A stretch of 16,224 nucleotides of DNA from Bacteroidota bacterium (GTDB lineage: Bacteria; Bacteroidota; Bacteroidia; Bacteroidales; Rikenellaceae). A program made the position numbers and the translations under genes. Position 1 is the first letter of the stretch. Each line of letters begins with the position of its first letter. A model generated the notes under the pieces. That model was not told the DNA's origin. It did not search any database and was given only the letters and a program-made list of their open reading frames with translations. The stretch spans positions 1 to 16,224 of the forward strand of contig JAEZTA010000038.1 in NCBI GenBank assembly GCA_023443765.1, in the 5' to 3' direction. This document shows, one piece after another, positions 6,998 through 13,953 of the stretch.

Positions 6998-7717
6998 ATG
7001 CGAAAAATGGGATTAGGATGGATTTTGCCGTTGGCGTTGTTCGCCGGGTGCGACAAGGAATTGGTCGGGTACGGGCAGGGGAGCGTGAAGGTGGTCGTCG
7101 AGCAGGGCGATGCGTGGTTGCACGACTATCCGTTGTTCATGGGGATGAAGAAGAAAAACGCGCCGCAGATCGCGGTGTGGGTGGAGGACATGGAAGGCGT
7201 TTACCTTTCGACGATCTACGCGAGCCACAAGATCGCCACGCAGTCGTGGACGCTGGCCGGCGGCAACCGCCGTGCGGAGGCGTTGCCCCACTGGTGTCAC
7301 ACGCGGGGCGTACGGTACGCCGACGGGCTTTACCTGCCGACGAAGGACGAGCCGCTGACCGACGGTATTTCGGGCGCCACGCCGCGCGGTTCGTTCGACC
7401 TGAAGCTGTCGCCTGCCGAAGGGCTGACGCATTTCGTGGTGAAGATAGAGGTCAACCATTCGACCGATTTCAACGACGCTTATCCCGCGTCGGCCCGCGA
7501 AGGCGATCCCGGCTATTCGGGCGGGAAGAACGGCAGCGGGCAACCTGCGCTGGTCTATGCCGCGGAGGTCGACCTGTCGTCGGGAAAACGGGAATTCGGG
7601 GCCGTATTGCTGGGTCACAGCAGTCCCGACGGCAGTTGCGGGGAGATTTACACGGACCTCTCGGGGCTTACGACGGCACTGCACATCGTGAAACGGATCA
7701 CCGTCCGCATCCAATGA
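6998..7717 (+). CDS. Putative lipoprotein, DUF2271-like
   Basis: 239 residues. The N-terminus MRKMGLGWILPLALFAGC is a lipoprotein signal peptide with the acylated cysteine at about residue 18, followed by Asp-Lys-Glu, which hints at export to the outer membrane, possibly its outer face. The segment APQIAVWVEDMEGVYLSTIYASHKIATQSW and the later DGISGATPRGSFDL resemble DUF2271 periplasmic proteins; the function of that family is unknown to me and the assignment is moderate. It probably folds as a beta-sandwich (many alternating short strands). The gene follows the TetR gene by 63 nt across the putative operator, and its stop overlaps the next start as ATGA, so it is co-translated with the barrel protein. 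Likely repressed by the TetR protein. Confidence 0.75.
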   Translation: MRKMGLGWILPLALFAGCDKELVGYGQGSVKVVVEQGDAWLHDYPLFMGMKKKNAPQIAVWVEDMEGVYLSTIYASHKIATQSWTLAGGNRRAEALPHWCHTRGVRYADGLYLPTKDEPLTDGISGATPRGSFDLKLSPAEGLTHFVVKIEVNHSTDFNDAYPASAREGDPGYSGGKNGSGQPALVYAAEVDLSSGKREFGAVLLGHSSPDGSCGEIYTDLSGLTTALHIVKRITVRIQ

Positions 7718-8238
7718 AAAGGCTGGTTTTCCTGCTGGCAGCGGCATTTGCCGCTGTGACCGCCTCGGGACAGACTGCGTCGCGGTTCGCCTGTTCGACC
7801 GCCCTGGGAGTGGGTGTTGCCCTGAACGAGCCCGCCTCGACGCCCGTCGTGTGGCGGGCGACGGGGTATTATAAAGTAAGCGCCCGCTTTTGGGCGGGCG
7901 CTGGGACTGGAATTTCCTGTTATGAGAAGACGTTGATTCCGCTCTATGCCGAAGCGCGGTTGCTGCTCCTACGGCCCCGCCGCTTCACGCCCTATGCCGG
8001 GTGTGTGGCCGGGTATGCCTTTGCTCCGCAGAAAGAGGCGAAGGGCGGCTTTCTGCTCAGTCCCGCCGTCGGTGTGCAGTATGCGCTGTGCGGCGGGCGG
8101 CGGATATTTGTCGCGGCGGGTTACGAATTGCAGCGGCTGGAGCGGCTCCGCAGGTACGAAGGACCTTATTTTTCGGCACAGTTCGCTGAAAAGCTCAGCC
8201 ACGGTTCGCTCCTGCTGCAAGTCGGGTTTCTGTTTTAG
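7714..8238 (+). CDS. Small outer-membrane beta-barrel protein, hypothetical
   Basis: 174 residues with a clear signal peptide (MKRLVFLLAAAFAAVTASG, cleavage before Q20). The mature part alternates short amphipathic strands (WRATGYYKVSARFWAGAGTGIS, LIPLYAEARLLLL, FTPYAGCVAGYAFAP, GGFLLSPAVGVQYAL, RIFVAAGYELQRL) and ends with a strand closing in phenylalanine (SLLLQVGFLF), the usual outer-membrane insertion signal. This fits an 8-strand barrel of the OmpA-like/OMP_b-brl kind. The start overlaps the lipoprotein stop (ATGA). The stop overlaps that of the opposing sigma-54 activator, so the two genes are tail to tail with no terminator between. A strong 9-bp GC-rich hairpin (7879-7902) lies inside the coding sequence. 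Function unknown; probably works with the lipoprotein under TetR control. Confidence 0.8.
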   Translation: MKRLVFLLAAAFAAVTASGQTASRFACSTALGVGVALNEPASTPVVWRATGYYKVSARFWAGAGTGISCYEKTLIPLYAEARLLLLRPRRFTPYAGCVAGYAFAPQKEAKGGFLLSPAVGVQYALCGGRRIFVAAGYELQRLERLRRYEGPYFSAQFAEKLSHGSLLLQVGFLF

Positions 8239-9371
8239 CAGTACTCCTTCACGTCCTGGGCCGTGATGCGCTCCCCGGAGAGGATGATCAGCCGTTCGAT
8301 GACGTTCCTCAGTTCGCGGATGTTGCCCGTCCACGGCATCTGTTGCAGGGCGGCCAGAGCGTTTGCGTCGATCTGCTTCGGTTCGGAACCGTATTCGGCC
8401 GCGATCGTGCGGATGAAGTGGTCGACGAGCCCCGGGATGTCCCCGGCGTGTTCGCGCAGCGGCGGAACCCGCACCACGATCACCGCCAGGCGGTGGTAGA
8501 GGTCCTCGCGGAAATTCCCCTTTGAGATCTCCTCGCGGAGGTTTTTGTTCGTGGCGGCCACCACCCGCACGTTGACCTCGATGTCCTTGTCGCTGCCCAC
8601 GCGGCTGATACGGCTCTCCTGCAGGGCGCGCAGCACCTTGGCCTGCGCCGCCAGCGACATGTCGCCGATTTCGTCCATGAAGAGCGTGCCGCCGTCGGCC
8701 TGCTCGAACTTGCCCTTGCGTTGCTTGACCGCCGAGGTGAAAGCCCCGCGCTCGTGGCCGAAGAGTTCGCTCTCGATCAGTTCCGAGGGGATGGCTGCGC
8801 AGTTGACCTCGACGAACGGGGCCGCAGCGCGGACGCTCTTGGCGTGGAGCCAGCGCGCTACGAGTTCCTTGCCCGTGCCGTTTTCGCCCGTGATCAGTAC
8901 GCGGGCTTCGCACGGGGCGACTTTGTCGATCAGCCGGCGGACGTGCTCGATTTCGGGCGAGATGCCGATGATCTGTTCCGCCTGCGAAGGGTGTGCGCGG
9001 CGGCTGCGCCGTACGGGAGCCTGCGCAGGGGCCGCCTGTGCGGGTGCGGGGTTATCGATGGTGCGGTGCAGCGATTGCAGCAGCCGGTTCATGTCGATGG
9101 GTTTGGTGAGGAAATCCTGCGCACCGTTGCGCACGGCTTCGAGCGCCGTGTCGATCGACGGGTCGGACGAAAGGGCTATGAACGGTATGCCTGCGTCCGG
9201 GACTTTACACTCCGTATCGGACAGGATCACGTCGAACGGGATCTTTTCACACAACACCGAGGCCGCAGCCTCGTCCTCGACGGCTTCCGTCGAAAAACCT
9301 TCATACTCCAACCGCTCGCGCAAAATGTTTCGCACACTTTTTGATTGGTCCAGAATTAAAACCTTTGCCAT
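8235..9371 (-). CDS. Sigma-54-dependent activator with degenerate receiver and no HTH
   Basis: 378 residues. A receiver-like N-terminus (1-107) has D8, D52 and K90, but Q9 replaces the second acidic-pocket residue, and the stretch after D52 (TECKVPDAGIPFIALSS) is about 15 residues too short, lacking the usual MPxMDG and helix 3. An Ala/Pro/Gln linker follows, then a complete AAA+ sigma-54 interaction domain: Walker A GENGTGKE (162-169), GAFTSA loop (209-214, Ser for the usual Gly), Walker B GGTLFMDEIGDM (227-238), FREDLYHRL arginine fingers and sensor GNIRELRN (349-356). The protein stops 22 residues after that, so the Fis-type DNA-binding domain is absent; related Bacteroidota proteins I recall also end early. 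It should act on RpoN-RNA polymerase, perhaps without specific DNA binding. No histidine kinase gene is adjacent. Confidence 0.9.
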   Translation of the reverse strand: MAKVLILDQSKSVRNILRERLEYEGFSTEAVEDEAAASVLCEKIPFDVILSDTECKVPDAGIPFIALSSDPSIDTALEAVRNGAQDFLTKPIDMNRLLQSLHRTIDNPAPAQAAPAQAPVRRSRRAHPSQAEQIIGISPEIEHVRRLIDKVAPCEARVLITGENGTGKELVARWLHAKSVRAAAPFVEVNCAAIPSELIESELFGHERGAFTSAVKQRKGKFEQADGGTLFMDEIGDMSLAAQAKVLRALQESRISRVGSDKDIEVNVRVVAATNKNLREEISKGNFREDLYHRLAVIVVRVPPLREHAGDIPGLVDHFIRTIAAEYGSEPKQIDANALAALQQMPWTGNIRELRNVIERLIILSGERITAQDVKEYC

Positions 9372-9373
9372 AG

Positions 9374-9404
9374 CTTGTTTTTCCTGAAATTTTACGTAAT
9401 TTTG
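9374..9404 (+). promoter_or_regulatory. Candidate promoter of the DUF4290 gene, long leader
   Basis: CTTG (9374-9377), a 19-nt spacer and TAATTTTG (9397-9404) match the Bacteroidota promoter form; the box overlaps the palindrome TTACGTAA. Use of this promoter would leave a leader of about 240 nt before the DUF4290 ATG. No later TAnnTTTG box was found between here and the gene. Confidence 0.6.
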
Positions 9405-9405
9405 C

Positions 9406-9653
9406 CGGTGAAAAACACCGACTTAAGCAGGTGGGACCTTGGTGAAGGCCGGAAGATTCCGGTTTATTCACACCCGGTTTTACACTGCCCGTGTCCCAAA
9501 GTTAGGGCATTCTGCGGTGTAAAACCAATTCCGACAGATCCGGCCACGGGGTGCGGAAAACACGGAAAAACGTCTTGAACAGGTCTATCGCAATGGCCCT
9601 GCCGGAGGCTTCGGCGGACGAATTGCAACAGTGCGCTGGACCGCAAATACAAT
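9406..9653 (+). other. Structured non-coding region / putative 5' leader of DUF4290
   Basis: No convincing gene. It holds a hairpin at the expected transcript start (CGGTG-AAAAA-CACCG, 9406-9420), a CCGGAA/TTCCGG palindrome (9449-9462) nested in a longer GGTGAA/TTCACACC pairing, and a perfect 10-bp inverted repeat GGTTTTACAC (9476-9485) / GTGTAAAACC (9517-9526). The opposite-strand promoter of the sigma-54 activator lies inside the last repeat. I recognise no known riboswitch or RNA family. Confidence 0.45.
9497..9528 (-). promoter_or_regulatory. Promoter of the sigma-54 activator gene
   Basis: On the minus strand, TTGG (9525-9528), a 20-nt spacer and TAACTTTG (9497-9504) form a Bacteroidota promoter pointing at the activator gene, with a leader of about 120 nt. 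The -7 box sits between the arms of the 10-bp inverted repeat 9476-9485/9517-9526, and the -33 box overlaps its right arm. Confidence 0.65.
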
Positions 9654-10352
9654 ATGAAGAAGAATTATAATTACACACGACGCAAGTTGTACCTGCCCGA
9701 ATACGGGCGCCATATCCAGGAGATGATCGACTCGCTGCTGGAGATCGAAGACCGCCGCGAGCGCAACCGCCAGGCGCGGGCCGTGATTGCCGTGATGGGC
9801 AACCTGAACCCCTTGCTGCGCGATACGGCCGACTTCACCCACAAGCTCTGGGACCATATGTTCATCATGTCTGATTTTCAGTTGGATGTGGACTCTCCCT
9901 ATCCCCAGCCGTCGCGTCAGGAACTGATCGTTTCGCCCCGCCGGATGCCCTATTCGCAGGGGCGTATCACCTATAAGCATTACGGCAAATATGTCGAGCG
10001 GATGATCCGTAACCTTGCGGGCGAGCACAACCCCCAAACGGTCACGCGGACGGTCGACAACCTGGCCCGTTACATGCGTACGAAGAGCTACGAATACAAC
10101 CAGGAGCACCCCAACAACGAAGTGATCGTAAAAGACATCAAGCGAATGTCCGGCGGTGCCATCCAACTCGACGAAGTTGCTTTAAATAATCTCCGAAGCG
10201 ACTATAAACAGCCCTTTTCGGTGCGTCCCCAGAAGGGCGCACAGCAGCACCGCCAGCCCCATCAGCAGCAGCGGCAGCAGAAAAACCGTAATCAGCAACC
10301 GTACCGCAATTTCACGAAAAACAACGGACAGCACCGCAATTCGTCGAAATAA
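9654..10352 (+). CDS. DUF4290 family protein
   Basis: 232 residues matching the Bacteroidota-specific DUF4290 family (the N-terminal YNYTRRKLYLPEYGRHIQEMIDSLLEIEDRRERN and the HKLWDHMFIMSDFQLDVDSPYP block are characteristic). No signal peptide or membrane segment is seen, so it is probably cytoplasmic and mainly helical. From about residue 187 the protein becomes a low-complexity tail rich in Gln, Asn, Arg, His and Lys, likely disordered and strongly basic, which would suit RNA or DNA contact; this is inference. Function is unknown. The ATG follows an A-rich stretch without a Shine-Dalgarno sequence. It is divergent from the sigma-54 activator and separated from the next gene by its own promoter. 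Confidence 0.88.
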   Translation: MKKNYNYTRRKLYLPEYGRHIQEMIDSLLEIEDRRERNRQARAVIAVMGNLNPLLRDTADFTHKLWDHMFIMSDFQLDVDSPYPQPSRQELIVSPRRMPYSQGRITYKHYGKYVERMIRNLAGEHNPQTVTRTVDNLARYMRTKSYEYNQEHPNNEVIVKDIKRMSGGAIQLDEVALNNLRSDYKQPFSVRPQKGAQQHRQPHQQQRQQKNRNQQPYRNFTKNNGQHRNSSK

Positions 10353-10376
10353 ATGGTGCTCATATGCGGAAAATCA

Positions 10377-10394
10377 TTATCTTTACAAAGATAA
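10377..10394. repeat. Perfect 18-bp AT-rich palindrome after DUF4290
   Basis: TTATCTTT-AC-AAAGATAA: 8-bp perfect arms with a 2-nt centre, 24 nt after the DUF4290 stop and 27 nt upstream of the -33 box of the next promoter. Both strands read TATCTTTa/TATCTTTg-like, close to the -7 box TATCTTTG found 60 nt downstream. It could be an operator or a weak DUF4290 terminator; there is no U-tract. Confidence 0.5.
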
Positions 10395-10421
10395 ACGGCA
10401 CTCAGGGGCGTTCAAAATAAA

Positions 10422-10453
10422 TTTGGCACTCCACCTGCTTTGTATTATCTTTG
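10422..10453 (+). promoter_or_regulatory. Promoter of the thioredoxin-fold lipoprotein-lpxH operon
   Basis: TTTG (10422-10425), exactly 20 nt, then TATCTTTG (10446-10453): a textbook Bacteroidota promoter with a leader of about 24 nt before the ATG at 10483. The same stretch also contains a GG-N10-GC match to a sigma-54 promoter (10424-10439). Confidence 0.82.
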
Positions 10454-10482
10454 TTCTCCATTAACCGCGAAAACGATAGTAA

Positions 10483-11625
10483 ATGAATAAGCAAACGCTT
10501 TTCGTAACGCTTACGACTGCCGCACTGATGTGTGGCTGCCAGTCGTCGAAAGTGAAGATTTCGGGCCGCTTTGTCGGTGGCGACGCGAAAAATATCTATC
10601 TGGAGCAGGTTCTGCCGCTGACGCAGTCGGTCGTGGACTCGGCGGCGTTGGCCCCGGACGGCAGTTACCGCATGGAACTTAAGGGCGTGGCGAAAAATCC
10701 CTCCTTATATAATGTGATTTACGACGGCGAGCGCATTCCGCTGCTTATCGCCGGCGGTGACCGTGTGACGGTCAGCTCCGTGGGCAGCATTATCCGCAAC
10801 TACACGGTGGAGGGTTCCGCCGAGTCGGAGTTGCTGCGCCAGTTCTACCAGGCTTTCGTCACCGGAGCCCAGCAGTTGGAGAACATGGGCACGCAGTTCG
10901 CCCGTACGAACCTCTCGGAGGAGGAGCGCAAGACGCTGATCAAGGAATATACGGCCGAATACTACCGCATCCGCCGCGAGCAGTTGCGGTTCATCATCGA
11001 GCACAAGGCGTCGCTGGCGGCGGTTTATGCCCTTTACCAGCGGCTTCCGGGCGATACGTATCTGTTCAACGGCGACAGCGACGTGGTTTACTACCGTACC
11101 GTCGCCGAGGCCCTCGAAGAGACCTATCCCGAGTCGCCTTACCTGCAATCGCTGCTGGCCGAGATCGCCCGCATGGATGCCCGCATCAGCCTCACCTCGC
11201 AGATCACCGAAGCCCGTCACCCGGACATTGAGATGACCGATATTTACGGCAAGAAGATCAAACTCTCGTCGCTGGCCGGGAAGGTCGTGTTGCTGGATTT
11301 CTGGTCCGTGGAACTCGGAACGAGCAATGCGCTGAACGCCGACCTGAAGGAACTCTATAAGAAATATACCGACGCTCCCGTCGGATTCGAGGTGTACCAG
11401 GTGGCTGTCGATACGTCGAAGCCGCTGTGGATCACCGCTGTACAGGAACAGCAGCTGCCCTGGGTTTCGGTCAGCGACCTGCGCGGACGCGCTTCCATGG
11501 CGCTGGGCCTCTACAATGTGCAGCGGCTTCCGGCCAACTTCCTGATCGACAAGGAGGGCACGATCGTGGCCAAGAATATCTATGGCAAGAGCCTCGAAGC
11601 AAAACTGGATGAACTGACCAAATAA
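10483..11625 (+). CDS. Thioredoxin-fold (TlpA/AhpC-TSA-like) lipoprotein without CXXC
   Basis: 380 residues. A lipoprotein signal ends at C17 or C19 (ALMCGC). An N-terminal domain of the DUF4369 type follows (VKISGRFVGGDAKNIYLEQVL..., about 22-120), then a helical middle (about 120-240), and a C-terminal TlpA-like thioredoxin domain from PDIEMTDIYGKKIKLSSLAGKVVLLDFWS. Where active members have WCxPC, this protein reads VELGTSNA, so both redox cysteines are gone; the cis-proline segment RLPANFLIDKEGTIVAKN is kept. It is therefore probably a structural or binding protein of the periplasm rather than a disulfide reductase. The stop overlaps the lpxH start by one base (TAATG), so they form an operon. 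Anchoring is inferred from the lipobox. Confidence 0.85.
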   Translation: MNKQTLFVTLTTAALMCGCQSSKVKISGRFVGGDAKNIYLEQVLPLTQSVVDSAALAPDGSYRMELKGVAKNPSLYNVIYDGERIPLLIAGGDRVTVSSVGSIIRNYTVEGSAESELLRQFYQAFVTGAQQLENMGTQFARTNLSEEERKTLIKEYTAEYYRIRREQLRFIIEHKASLAAVYALYQRLPGDTYLFNGDSDVVYYRTVAEALEETYPESPYLQSLLAEIARMDARISLTSQITEARHPDIEMTDIYGKKIKLSSLAGKVVLLDFWSVELGTSNALNADLKELYKKYTDAPVGFEVYQVAVDTSKPLWITAVQEQQLPWVSVSDLRGRASMALGLYNVQRLPANFLIDKEGTIVAKNIYGKSLEAKLDELTK

Positions 11626-12410
11626 TGTATTACTTCGCATCCGACATACATTTGGGGGCGGGTGACGACAAGTCTGCGCGGGCGGTCGAAAAGCGTTTCG
11701 TCGCATGGCTCGACGCCGCAGCCCGGGATGCGGAGGCGATTTTCCTGGTCGGGGACATCTTCGACTTCTGGTTCGAATACCGCCGCGTGGTTCCCAAGGG
11801 CTTCGTGCGGACGCTGGGCAAGCTGGCCGAACTGACCGACCGGGGCATCCGGGTGGTCTTCTTCACGGGAAACCACGATATGTGGGTCGGCGACTACCTC
11901 ACGCGCGAATGCGGGCTTGAAATCTACACAACCCCGCAGGTACTGACCCTCTCCGGTAAAAAAGTCTTTATCGCCCACGGCGACAACATGAATATCGACG
12001 GCAAGCCGATGCTCAAACTCCTGAACCGCATATTCCGTTCGCGGACGCTGAAATGGCTCTTCTCGTGGGGTATACACCCCGACTGGGCGTTGCGCTTCGG
12101 CCATTGGTGGAGCGGTAAATCGCGCAAGGGGCACAGCGAGGAGTCGGTTCGCGGGGCGATGATGTCCGAGCCTTATACGGGTCCCTGCTCCGAGCCGCAG
12201 ACCGAGCCGCTGATCGCATATGCCCGCCAATACGCTGAAACGCACGATGTCGATCACTTCGTCTTCGGGCACATGCATTTCCCGCGCGATTTCCACGAAG
12301 GGCGGCTGCATGTGATCAACCTCGGCTGCTGGGCCGAGAATCCCTCCTATGCCGTGCTCGATGCGGAAGGCGGGATGACCCTGAAAATGCTTGGACCGAG
12401 GGCTGTTTAA
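11625..12410 (+). CDS. lpxH: UDP-2,3-diacylglucosamine pyrophosphohydrolase
   Basis: 261-residue calcineurin-like metallophosphoesterase that cleaves UDP-2,3-diacylglucosamine to lipid X and UMP, an early lipid A step at the inner face of the cytoplasmic membrane. Metal-binding motifs are all visible: SDIHLG (D7, H9), GDIFDFWFEY (D44), GNHDMW (N83, H84), AHGD (H118) and GHMH near residue 220. FDFW(F)EY and GNHD(M)W together are LpxH-like rather than generic phosphoesterase. The length is slightly above the E. coli enzyme (240). The ATG overlaps the preceding stop by one base. LpxI or LpxG are the alternatives in other phyla but do not share these motifs in this arrangement. Confidence 0.88.
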   Translation: MYYFASDIHLGAGDDKSARAVEKRFVAWLDAAARDAEAIFLVGDIFDFWFEYRRVVPKGFVRTLGKLAELTDRGIRVVFFTGNHDMWVGDYLTRECGLEIYTTPQVLTLSGKKVFIAHGDNMNIDGKPMLKLLNRIFRSRTLKWLFSWGIHPDWALRFGHWWSGKSRKGHSEESVRGAMMSEPYTGPCSEPQTEPLIAYARQYAETHDVDHFVFGHMHFPRDFHEGRLHVINLGCWAENPSYAVLDAEGGMTLKMLGPRAV

Positions 12411-12483
12411 GAAACGGCTTTTGGGTGGCCTTGCTGCGAAATTGAACGGGAAACGACAAATAATGATCCGATTGATTTAAACC

Positions 12484-13377
12484 ATGAAACCATATCTCGA
12501 TTTACTGCGCCGGATCAAGGAGGAGGGCGTTGTGCGGGGCGACCGCACCGGAACCGGGACCAGGGGGGTCTTCGGTCACCAGATGCGTTTCGACCTGGGG
12601 GAGGGCTTTCCGCTGCTGACGACCAAGAAGGTCTTCCTCAAAGGGGTGATTCACGAATTGCTGTGGTTCCTGAAAGGGGAGACCAATATCAAATACCTCG
12701 TGGACAACGGTGTTCACATCTGGGATAACGACGCTTACCGCTATTACAACGAACTGTGCGTGCGCCACGGCGTACTGCCCGTCGATCGGGAAACTTTCCT
12801 GGCGGCTGCGGGCGTCGAATCTCCTATCGAAGGGTACTGCTTCGGCGACCTGAACCACGTTTACGGCTACCAGTGGCGTTCGTGGCCCAAACCCGACGGT
12901 GGGTTCGTCGACCAGATCGCCCAGGCTGTTGATCTGATCCGTCGCAACCCCGAATCGCGCCGCATCATTGTCTCTGCGTGGAATGTCGCTGAAATCGAAG
13001 AGATGGCCCTGCCTCCGTGCCACGTGCTGTTTCAGTTTTACGTGGCCGAAGGGCGGCTTTCGTGCCAGTTGTACCAGCGCAGCGCCGATACGTTCCTCGG
13101 CGTGCCGTTCAACATCGCCTCCTATGCCCTGCTGACTGAGATGATGGCGCAGGTGTGCGGTTTGCAGCCCGGTGAGTTCATCCATACGCTGGGCGATACG
13201 CACCTCTACCTGAACCACCTGGAGCAGGTCGACGAGCAGCTTGCGCGTACCCCGCGTCCGCTGCCCCGGCTGCGGCTGAACTCCGACGTGAAATCGGTTT
13301 TCGATTTCCGTTACGAAGATTTCACGCTCGAAGGCTATGACCCGTGGCCCGCGATCAAGGCTCCGATGTCATTTTAA
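12484..13377 (+). CDS. thyA: Thymidylate synthase
   Basis: 297-residue ThyA, converting dUMP to dTMP with 5,10-methylene-tetrahydrofolate and releasing dihydrofolate. Seen: RTGTGTRGVFGHQMRFDL with R21 for phosphate binding, the catalytic cysteine C179 in ALPPCHVLFQFYV, QLYQRSADTFLGVPFNIASYALL (dUMP-binding RxxD and the asparagine) and the C-terminal DFRYEDFTLEGYDPWPAIKAPMSF. It is 33 residues longer than E. coli ThyA (264), the extra lying around residues 85-118 before the GDLNHVYGYQWRSW block; insertions here occur in other ThyA proteins. A 73-nt gap separates it from lpxH, with no clear promoter or terminator seen. folA follows after 54 nt, closing the dihydrofolate cycle. Confidence 0.97.
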   Translation: MKPYLDLLRRIKEEGVVRGDRTGTGTRGVFGHQMRFDLGEGFPLLTTKKVFLKGVIHELLWFLKGETNIKYLVDNGVHIWDNDAYRYYNELCVRHGVLPVDRETFLAAAGVESPIEGYCFGDLNHVYGYQWRSWPKPDGGFVDQIAQAVDLIRRNPESRRIIVSAWNVAEIEEMALPPCHVLFQFYVAEGRLSCQLYQRSADTFLGVPFNIASYALLTEMMAQVCGLQPGEFIHTLGDTHLYLNHLEQVDEQLARTPRPLPRLRLNSDVKSVFDFRYEDFTLEGYDPWPAIKAPMSF

Positions 13378-13431
13378 GTTGTTTTTCCGGAAGGCCTGAA
13401 TCGTGGCCCTCTCATTAATACCGAATATCCA

Positions 13432-13911
13432 ATGATCTCGATCATCGTTGCCGTTGCCGAAAACGGCGTTATCGGCGATAAGAACGCCCTGTTGTGGCAC
13501 ATTTCCGAGGACCTGAAGCACTTCAAGGCCGTGACGACGGGCCATGCCGTCGTGATGGGCCGGAAGACTTACGAGTCGCTCGGACGGCCGCTTCCCAACC
13601 GCACGAACGTTGTGATTACGCGGCAGCCGGTCGAAATCGCGGGTTGCACGGTGGTGCACTCGCTGGAAGAGGCTGTGGCGCTGTTCCCGGACGACGAGGA
13701 GGTCTTTGTGATCGGCGGGGCGCAGATTTACGCCGAGGCGCTGCCGCTGGCCCGGCGGTTCTACCTGACGCGCGTTTTCCATGCCTACGAGGGCGATACG
13801 CGCTTCCCGGAGTGGGACGAACGGGAGTGGCGGCTGGTGGCTTCGGAATCGTTCCCCTGCGGTAAGGATTACCCCTGGCCCTTCGCTTTCGAGACCTGGG
13901 AGCGTCCCTAA
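13432..13911 (+). CDS. folA: Dihydrofolate reductase
   Basis: 159-residue DHFR, the same length as the E. coli enzyme, regenerating tetrahydrofolate with NADPH from the dihydrofolate made by ThyA next door. Conserved parts: MISIIVAVAENGVIGDKN, the active-site stretch LLWHISEDLKHFK with W22 and the catalytic acid D27, GRKTYESLGRPLPNRTNVVITR (NADPH binding) and VFVIGGAQIYAEAL with the paired glycines. At position 21 it has Leu where E. coli has Pro, and His at position 30 where E. coli has Trp; changes at both places affect trimethoprim in E. coli, though Leu-Leu-Trp may be normal in this phylum. It ends the thyA-folA unit at an intrinsic terminator 43 nt downstream. Confidence 0.96.
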   Translation: MISIIVAVAENGVIGDKNALLWHISEDLKHFKAVTTGHAVVMGRKTYESLGRPLPNRTNVVITRQPVEIAGCTVVHSLEEAVALFPDDEEVFVIGGAQIYAEALPLARRFYLTRVFHAYEGDTRFPEWDEREWRLVASESFPCGKDYPWPFAFETWERP

Positions 13912-13953
13912 AATTAGGTATTTATACTACTGCCCGGCTCGGCCGGATTCCCT

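Noticed and set aside
6955..7713. Upstream extension of the barrel-protein frame
   Set aside because: It overlaps the lipoprotein gene in another frame and would bury the clear signal peptide that starts at 7714.
9375..9578. 67-codon frame in the region between the activator and DUF4290
   Set aside because: It begins upstream of the promoter box, crosses both promoters and hairpins, and has no family resemblance.
13494..13865. Plus-strand frame overlapping folA
   Set aside because: Frame-shifted shadow of folA rich in Arg, Gly and Ala without motifs.
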